A stretch of 11,403 bases of DNA from Acidobacteriota bacterium (lineage in GTDB: Bacteria > Acidobacteriota > Terriglobia > Acidiferrales > UBA7541). How positions within the stretch are numbered: position 1 is the first letter of the stretch; each line of letters opens with the position of its first letter. This document shows, piece by piece, positions 7,015-11,403 of the stretch. The notes below the pieces were generated by a model. It was given only the letters and a program-made list of their open reading frames with translations, was not told where the DNA came from and made no database searches. The DNA lies in contig PLZZ01000242.1 in the NCBI GenBank assembly GCA_003153585.1, positions 1-11,403 of the forward strand. The letters are read 5' to 3'. The position numbers and the translations under genes were made by a program.

Positions 7015-7270
7015 AAAACAGAACAAGGAGCTGGCGAAACTTGCAGCCCTGCGGGACGACAAGATCGATTTTTCTGATGCGCCGGAAGTGCGGGATTGGA
7101 GCTTGGCGGTCGTGGGCAAGTTTTACCGGCCAATCAAGAAGTCGCTTACCATCCGTCTTGACGCGGACGTGCTCGCCTGGCTGAAATCCCAGGGGCGCGG
7201 CTATCAGACGCGGCTCAACAAGCTTCTCCGTGCAGCGATGGAAGGTCAGTCACGTCGCCGCAGAGCTTGA
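6998..7270 (+). CDS. brnA: BrnA family antitoxin (ribbon-helix-helix DNA-binding)
   Basis: Antitoxin that binds and neutralises BrnT and represses the operon. The product is 90 aa. The N-terminal half (about 1-45) is charged and likely wraps the toxin, including the family-typical DFSDAPEV and DWSLAVVGKFYRP. The C-terminal ribbon-helix-helix domain is KKSLTIRLDADVLAWLKSQG, then YQTRLNKLLRAAM (about 48-81), with the strand residues that contact DNA. It ends in a basic RRRRA tail. The start is ATG at 6998, set by AAAGG at 6986-6990, 7 nt upstream and inside brnT. An in-frame GTG at 6911 would run through the toxin gene and has no support. The two genes overlap in different frames, so synthesis of the pair is likely coupled. 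Confidence 0.93.
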   Translation: MNKVSRKQNKELAKLAALRDDKIDFSDAPEVRDWSLAVVGKFYRPIKKSLTIRLDADVLAWLKSQGRGYQTRLNKLLRAAMEGQSRRRRA

Positions 7271-7382
7271 GCCAAGTTCGTAGTCGAGGATCGACGCAAA
7301 TGGGCGACCGCAAAACTGCTCGCATCAGGTATCATGGTGCAGGGATTTTTTCCTCCAACCGCAGAAACTCAGGGAGCCAAAC

Positions 7383-8702
7383 TTGATTGGACGATATACC
7401 CGCGCGGAAATGGGCCGCGTTTGGGGCGAAGAAAATAAATTCCAGAAGTGGCTCGACGTCGAACTAGCCGCTACGGAAACGCTGGCGGAAGCCGGCATCG
7501 TTCCGCGCGAGGCCGCAGCGAAATTGCGCGAACGTGCGCGAATCGATGTGGCGCGCATCAACGAGATTGAAGCAAAAGTTAAGCATGACGTAATCGCGTT
7601 CACCATTGCAGTGCAGGAAGCGGTAGGTGATCCGGAAGCAGGCCGCTGGCTCCATTATGGTCTCACGTCGAACGACGTCGTGGACACAGCGCAAGCGCTT
7701 CTCATTCGCCAGGCGTCGCACCTGATTGAAAAAGATCTGGAAGCTTTTGGCGAAGTGCTCGAACGCCGCGCGTGGGAATTTAAAGACACCCCTGAAATCG
7801 GCCGCACGCATGGAATACACGCCGAGCCCATCACATTCGGCCTCAAAGTGGCAAATTGGTATGCCGAGAATCGCCGTGACCTTGTGCGCTTCCAAGTGGC
7901 CGCGCATCAGTTGGCGGTGGGAAAAATTTCCGGCGCGGTGGGGACCTGCACGCATCTCGGTCCGGAAATCGAACAGAAAATATGCCAGCGGCTGGGCCTT
8001 GCGACCGCGCCCATCACTTCCCAGGTAATCGAACGCGACCGCCACGCGCAATATCTTTCCACGCTTGCGATTTTGGCTGCGTCGCTCGAACGCGTCGCGC
8101 TCGAAATTCGCCACTTGCAACGCACGGAAGTCCGGGAAGTGGAAGAGCCGTTTGGCGGCGAGCAGCGCGGCAGTTCAGCCATGCCGCATAAACGCAATCC
8201 GGTTTCGAGCGAGCAGATTTGCGGGCTCGCGCGCGTCGTGCGTGCAAATTCCATGGCCGCGCTGGAAAACGTCGCCCTATGGCATGAGCGCGATATCTCG
8301 CACAGCTCGGTCGAGCGCGTGATTCTTCCCGACTCCACGATTTTGGTCGATTACATGCTTCACCGCACAACCGAAATCGTCAGCAATATGAAAGTGTTTC
8401 CGCAGCGCATGCAGCGCAATCTCGATTCCACCATGGGTCTGATCTTTTCCGGCCAGCTCTTGCAGGATTTGGTGGAGCACGGCGCGCCGCGAGAAGACGC
8501 TTACAAATGGGTACAAGGCCATGCCATGTCCGCCTGGGAGTCGGAGACAAGTTTTCGCGACCGGATCGCCGCGGATGCGAACATCCGCAAATTCCTTGAC
8601 GAGAAAGCTCTGGCCAACACTTTTGATTTAAAACGCCAGCTGCGCGCGGTGGACGCTATTTTCCGCCGCGTCTTCGGCGCAAAATCTTCCGCTGCGAACT
8701 AG
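7383..8702 (+). CDS. purB: Adenylosuccinate lyase
   Basis: Catalyses two fumarate-releasing steps in purine synthesis: SAICAR to AICAR and adenylosuccinate to AMP. Cytoplasmic homotetramer of the fumarase/aspartase superfamily. The length is 439 aa, as usual. Conserved regions are His68 (VKHDVIAFT), the block LHYGLTSNDVVDTA (90-103), His143 (GRTHGIHAEP), and the signature loop GSSAMPHKRNP (263-273) with its catalytic serine. It is of the short bacterial type seen in Bacillus, starting IGRYTRAEMGRVW. The start is TTG at 7383, supported by AGGGAG at 7371-7376, 6 nt upstream, and by the match of the N-terminus to the family. No other pur gene is adjacent. The 112 nt before it hold only a weak TATCAT (7330-7335) as a promoter candidate. 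Downstream it converges on the exported-protein gene after 43 nt. Confidence 0.96.
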   Translation: MIGRYTRAEMGRVWGEENKFQKWLDVELAATETLAEAGIVPREAAAKLRERARIDVARINEIEAKVKHDVIAFTIAVQEAVGDPEAGRWLHYGLTSNDVVDTAQALLIRQASHLIEKDLEAFGEVLERRAWEFKDTPEIGRTHGIHAEPITFGLKVANWYAENRRDLVRFQVAAHQLAVGKISGAVGTCTHLGPEIEQKICQRLGLATAPITSQVIERDRHAQYLSTLAILAASLERVALEIRHLQRTEVREVEEPFGGEQRGSSAMPHKRNPVSSEQICGLARVVRANSMAALENVALWHERDISHSSVERVILPDSTILVDYMLHRTTEIVSNMKVFPQRMQRNLDSTMGLIFSGQLLQDLVEHGAPREDAYKWVQGHAMSAWESETSFRDRIAADANIRKFLDEKALANTFDLKRQLRAVDAIFRRVFGAKSSAAN

Positions 8703-8745
8703 AATTAGTTCCGCTCGCTGCCCTACCGCCGCTTTCTTTGACTGA

Positions 8746-10365
8746 CTATTGCTTGGGATTCGTTTCTACCGGAGTGGACACGCCCAGTTTTACTTCGGAC
8801 GAGAATTTCTTGTAATCGCTGTACCTGTCGATCTCATTCGCTTTCACTTTAAAGAAGACCACGCGGGCAGCCGCGTGAACTTCAGAATAGGACGGCAGCC
8901 ACACTTCGTCGTTGACCATCGTTTGCTCGAACACGAGATTCGAGCCCTTCGAGAGCGAAGCCAGAATCCCTCCCCCGATTTTCACATTGTCGTTGAATCG
9001 CGCTTCCAGGCGCGCGACGTCTCGGGCCTGTTCGTCCACCCATAGGACTCCGCCGAGTTTCTGCACGATGTTCTCAGCCAGGTTCTTCGGTTTGTAATCT
9101 GGATTCGGCCCGAAATCAAAGACGATCACTTCCTGGCCGCGGAAAAGTTCGCGCCGGGGGTTTGTGAATCGCTCGGCGCGGAGAAAATCTGAAATCTGAG
9201 CCTGTTCCGCTTGATCCTGTTTCGCTTGTTTTTTTGGATCGTTATCGAGCTCGGCTTTCTTTTTCTTCTTCTCGTCGAAGTCCTTGCTGAAGCGCTCGTC
9301 CTCTTTTTTCTTTTCATCACCTTCGAGCGCCTTGCCGTCCTTGGCGAGCAGATGGCGGACTTCATCATCTCCGACGTAAAAAATGTCGTATTCCTTGACC
9401 GTGTGCGAAGTCACCTGGCCGTTCGAGTCAGTTTTTTCCTCTTCCTCGGTCAGATGGCAGGTGTACTTCTTGAGGATTTCATCCACGGTTTTCTGATTTT
9501 TATCGATGTCGAGCAACAGCTTGGCGACATCCGGCAGTGGCCGGTCTTCCGCGCGTGGAAAATCGAAAATGGAGTCCTGAACGGGCGCATTTATTTCGAC
9601 CCTGGTCACAGTGATTTGATAAACGTGGCCGCCGCGGTGCAGCTCAATACGATTGGGCTCCAAGATTCCGCTTACAGGCTTGTAGTCGAAATAGTCGATT
9701 TCTTCCGCAGCTTCTGCAGCCGGCGCGCCTCCCGGTTGTGAGCCCGCCTTGGCGCTGGCAGCCAAAGGACTTGGTTCAGGTACCGGAACAATTTCGCGAA
9801 CAATCAGATGGGTTTGCGTGTCGAAGAAAACTTCGCGAGTAACTCCGGATGCGAGCGAAAACTCCAGGTGATAGGCCTGGCGGCCGCGCACGTTTTCGAC
9901 GCCTGCAAATCGTGCGCCTAGCTTGTCCTTCTTTGCGCTGGTCAAATGCCCGTTCAAATAGCGCGACGTGGCTTCCCATTCGGCCGCTTCCATGCCGGTG
10001 AGCGTGTGCGGCGCCCCGCTGGAATCCTGGCCCCAGGCGGACATGCCGTTGTAAGCGGCAATGGTGCGCTGCGGCTCGATCACGATTTCCGAATAAACTT
10101 TATTGGGGGCTTTGGTAATCAACGAGTACGAGCCGTTCGTGTCCGTGGACTCTTCGCGCAAACTGCCTGCAATACTCAGCGACCGGATATTAGCCAGCGC
10201 TTTCGCGCCACCTTCAGCGCGCAAGTAGTCGTCGATGATTTTCTGCGGAGTCTGAGCCGGACAAGTGGAGGAAACTGCAACCGACAGGACCGTGAGGAAA
10301 CAAAGACGGCAAATTGCTGTCGTCACTCCATCATTTCTCTTGCGATTATGAAGTCGCAGCTTCAT
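8746..10365 (-). CDS. Exported two-part protein of unknown function with charged linker
   Basis: I do not recognise a named family; large exported proteins of this style are common in Acidobacteriota. From ATG 10365 it is 539 aa (GTG at 10377 would add 4). Residues 1-37 look like a signal peptide: a basic start, a hydrophobic stretch (ICRLCFLTVLSVAVSS), then a likely signal-peptidase-I cut at TCPA/QTPQ. There is no good lipobox. The mature protein seems to have two beta-rich halves: about 40-275 (IIDDYLRAEGGAKALANI at its start) and about 287-530, of a build that recalls LolA/LppX-type envelope carriers. An Ala/Pro/Gly-rich linker (196-222) lies inside the first half, and a Lys/Glu/Asp-rich segment (341-391) inside the second. 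No catalytic motif is visible. It lies 98 nt downstream of efp on the same strand, so co-transcription is possible. Likely location: periplasm. Confidence 0.8.
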   Translation of the reverse strand: MKLRLHNRKRNDGVTTAICRLCFLTVLSVAVSSTCPAQTPQKIIDDYLRAEGGAKALANIRSLSIAGSLREESTDTNGSYSLITKAPNKVYSEIVIEPQRTIAAYNGMSAWGQDSSGAPHTLTGMEAAEWEATSRYLNGHLTSAKKDKLGARFAGVENVRGRQAYHLEFSLASGVTREVFFDTQTHLIVREIVPVPEPSPLAASAKAGSQPGGAPAAEAAEEIDYFDYKPVSGILEPNRIELHRGGHVYQITVTRVEINAPVQDSIFDFPRAEDRPLPDVAKLLLDIDKNQKTVDEILKKYTCHLTEEEEKTDSNGQVTSHTVKEYDIFYVGDDEVRHLLAKDGKALEGDEKKKEDERFSKDFDEKKKKKAELDNDPKKQAKQDQAEQAQISDFLRAERFTNPRRELFRGQEVIVFDFGPNPDYKPKNLAENIVQKLGGVLWVDEQARDVARLEARFNDNVKIGGGILASLSKGSNLVFEQTMVNDEVWLPSYSEVHAAARVVFFKVKANEIDRYSDYKKFSSEVKLGVSTPVETNPKQ

Positions 10366-10397
10366 CAGGAAGTCCACGCATGCAGATGAAAACCCTC

Positions 10398-10426
10398 AAG
10401 ACGCGGGAAAGTCTTGCCGCGGTCTT
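10398..10426 (-). terminator. Possible hairpin between efp and the exported-protein gene
   Basis: AAGACGCGG (10398-10406) pairs with CCGCGGTCTT (10417-10426) with one bulged base. On the minus strand a TTTT follows about 6 nt later, inside GAGGGTTTTC. It may end some efp transcripts. The spacing of the T run is poor, so this is a weak call. Confidence 0.25.
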
Positions 10427-10463
10427 TCGATTGTTCATAGCCGGTAATCAGGCCGGCACCATG

Positions 10464-11024
10464 TTATTGGATGCGCTGGATGTAGCGGGCTTCGGAGGTA
10501 TCCACTTTCACTTTGTCGCCGTTGCCCACGAAGGGCGGCACGTTGATGATCAAGCCAGTTTCGAGCTTGGCCGGCTTCATCACCGCGCTGGCAGTGGCTT
10601 TCTGAATCGTTTGTTCGGTATCGACGACGGTAAGGTCAACCGTGTCGGGCAAGAGAACGCCGATCGGCTTGTCGTCGTAATATTCGATCTTCACCGACAA
10701 ATTGGGAATCAGGTAGTCCTTGGTGTCGCCCACGATGTCATTTTGCAACGCGAGTTGTTCGTAGTCCTGGGAGTTCATGAAATGATGGCCGTCGCCGTCA
10801 CTATAAAGGTATTCGAACGCAATCTCGTCCACGGTGACTTTTTCCACGAATTCTTCAGCGCGGAAGCGATAGTCCATCATCGAGCCGCTGCGCAGGTTGC
10901 GCATTTTAGTCTGCATGGAGCCGCGTTTGTTACCGGGGGTCCGATGGTCCACGCTGTAAACCACGTGGAGATCGCCCTCGTGCATGATGATCATACCGGG
11001 GCGCAATTGAGTCGACTTTAGCAT
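10464..11024 (-). CDS. efp: Elongation factor P
   Basis: Relieves ribosomes stalled at polyproline stretches by binding beside the P-site tRNA. The product is 186 aa, the normal length, with three domains: KOW-like about 1-63, OB about 66-126, C-terminal OB about 129-186. The last contains the signature region KPAKLETGLIINVPPFVGNGDKVKVDT. At the loop that reaches the peptidyl-transferase centre the sequence is RTPGNKRGSM. Counting from the conserved PG and MRNL anchors, Asn32 stands where E. coli has its modified Lys34, followed by Lys33 and Arg34. None of the earP, epmA/epmB or ymfI-type modification genes is in the window. The ATG start has GGAG 5 nt upstream (11030-11033). A promoter at 11171-11200 would give a leader of about 140 nt. 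EfpL/YeiP is less likely because the loop keeps the PG of EF-P, though the loop tip is atypical. Confidence 0.94.
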   Translation of the reverse strand: MLKSTQLRPGMIIMHEGDLHVVYSVDHRTPGNKRGSMQTKMRNLRSGSMMDYRFRAEEFVEKVTVDEIAFEYLYSDGDGHHFMNSQDYEQLALQNDIVGDTKDYLIPNLSVKIEYYDDKPIGVLLPDTVDLTVVDTEQTIQKATASAVMKPAKLETGLIINVPPFVGNGDKVKVDTSEARYIQRIQ

Positions 11025-11170
11025 AGCTGCTCCTAGATTCTTCTTCCGGGCATTTCCCGCCGCATTCAGACACGTTCGCTTAGCACAAGCCAGCGGAGGG
11101 GTAATTCAATCGAGTGGCGAACGACGCGAAACCCTGCTCGGCACAAATTCTCTGCGCCGCCGAAGCTCTA

Positions 11171-11200
11171 ATTATAGCGGTCTGTGCAGCCATCGGTCAA
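11171..11200 (-). promoter_or_regulatory. efp promoter
   Basis: On the minus strand TTGACC (11200-11195) and TATAAT (11176-11171) are 18 bp apart, a good sigma70-type match. Transcription would start near 11164, leaving about 140 nt of leader before the efp ATG. I see no known riboswitch in this leader, only a short GCTT/AAGC hairpin. Confidence 0.6.
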
Positions 11201-11224
11201 ACAGGCTATATGGCCCGCAGAAGA

Positions 11225-11403
11225 TTAGGTTTTCGAACGGAGGCCCTTGAACCGTGTACCGAGGGTCGCCACCAACGGGCTATCCAATCTTGTACCGCTC
11301 GCTGGCTTAGCTTGAGATTTGGGAACTTTTTTGGCCGCTCTAGGGAAGTTGTCCACAGCGCGTTGTCCGTCGTCTACGGCGCCCTGAGGCAGCCGAGTTG
11401 CCC
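11225..11403 (-). CDS. Possible C-terminal tail of an unidentified gene cut by the window edge
   Basis: One minus-strand frame is open from the right edge to TAA at 11227-11225, giving 58 visible residues with no start codon needed inside the window. It is rich in Lys, Ala, Arg and Pro (for example KKVPKSQAKPASG) and ends in LGTRFKGLRSKT. I recognise no family. Its stop lies just upstream of the efp promoter on the same strand, as expected if a gene ends there. An open run of this length at an edge can occur by chance, so this is tentative. If it is not a gene, then 11025-11403 contains only the efp leader and promoter, and I see no tRNA or other RNA in it. Confidence 0.3.
   Translation of the reverse strand, partial: ATRLPQGAVDDGQRAVDNFPRAAKKVPKSQAKPASGTRLDSPLVATLGTRFKGLRSKT

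Larger units (their letters stand above)
6687..7301. repeat. 9-bp direct repeat GACGCAAAT flanking brnTA
   Basis: GACGCAAAT occurs at 6687-6695 and again at 7293-7301, bracketing brnT and brnA. The left copy lies between the promoter hexamers and the right copy 23 nt after the brnA stop. It could be an insertion footprint or chance. The -35 box lies outside the bracketed segment. Confidence 0.3.

Noticed and set aside
7345..7376. CTCC pairing with the purB Shine-Dalgarno as an RNA switch
   Set aside because: Only 4 bp pair, too weak to support a regulatory structure by eye.
7464..8120. 218-codon minus-strand open frame inside purB
   Set aside because: purB is unambiguous here and the antisense translation has no recognisable domain or start signal.
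9211..9741. 176-codon plus-strand frame with a hydrophobic Leu/Phe-rich start, resembling a membrane protein
   Set aside because: It is the complement of the Lys/Glu-rich segment of the exported protein; reversed AAG and GAA codons read as Leu and Phe, which imitates a membrane helix.
10314..11021. 235-codon plus-strand open frame opposite efp
   Set aside because: It is the antisense of efp, whose minus-strand product is a full-length EF-P. The plus-strand translation matches no family and has no ribosome binding site.
11221..11260. tRNA-like T-loop resemblance (GGTTTTCGAAC)
   Set aside because: No matching acceptor, D or anticodon stems could be drawn around it on either strand.

Overview
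The window is a run of mostly housekeeping bacterial genes on both strands, of moderately high GC content (about 55-60% by eye), with several TTG starts. No 16S gene or other decisive marker is present. The gene set and the style of two proteins suggest Acidobacteriota: a secreted two-part protein with a Lys/Glu-rich linker, and an EF-P with Asn at the loop tip. This lineage call is an inference.

Left part (1-3611): the 3' two thirds of mtaB (tRNA methylthiotransferase) converges with acpS (holo-ACP synthase) and overlaps it tail to tail by 17 nt. acpS and pgeF (laccase-domain peptidoglycan editing factor) diverge from a short region with two back-to-back TATAAT boxes. pgeF converges on rlmN (23S rRNA/tRNA m2A methyltransferase).

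Middle (3612-6624): a cysteine dioxygenase gene diverges from rlmN. It is followed on the same strand by an M16 zinc peptidase and a YycJ/WalJ-type metallo-beta-lactamase-fold hydrolase. The hydrolase's conserved N-terminus has no ATG, GTG or TTG in frame, so its start codon is anomalous.

Accessory insert (6625-7301): a complete brnT-brnA type II toxin-antitoxin operon with a clear sigma70-type promoter, a perfect palindrome on the -35 box, and a 9-bp direct repeat near each end.

Right part (7383-11403): purB (adenylosuccinate lyase, TTG start) converges with a gene for a large exported protein of unknown function. Upstream of that gene on the same strand lies efp (elongation factor P), with its own promoter and a leader of about 140 nt. 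The last 180 bases hold an open frame that may be the tail of another minus-strand gene.

The genes do not form one pathway. RNA modification and translation (mtaB, rlmN, efp), cell envelope and lipid-cofactor maturation (acpS, pgeF), purine synthesis (purB) and thiol catabolism are all represented. I found no tRNA, rRNA, CRISPR array or insertion sequence, and no convincing undescribed multi-gene system. The best leads are the missing start codon of the hydrolase, the EF-P loop, the Cys-Tyr pair in the cysteine dioxygenase, and the flanks of the brnTA operon.
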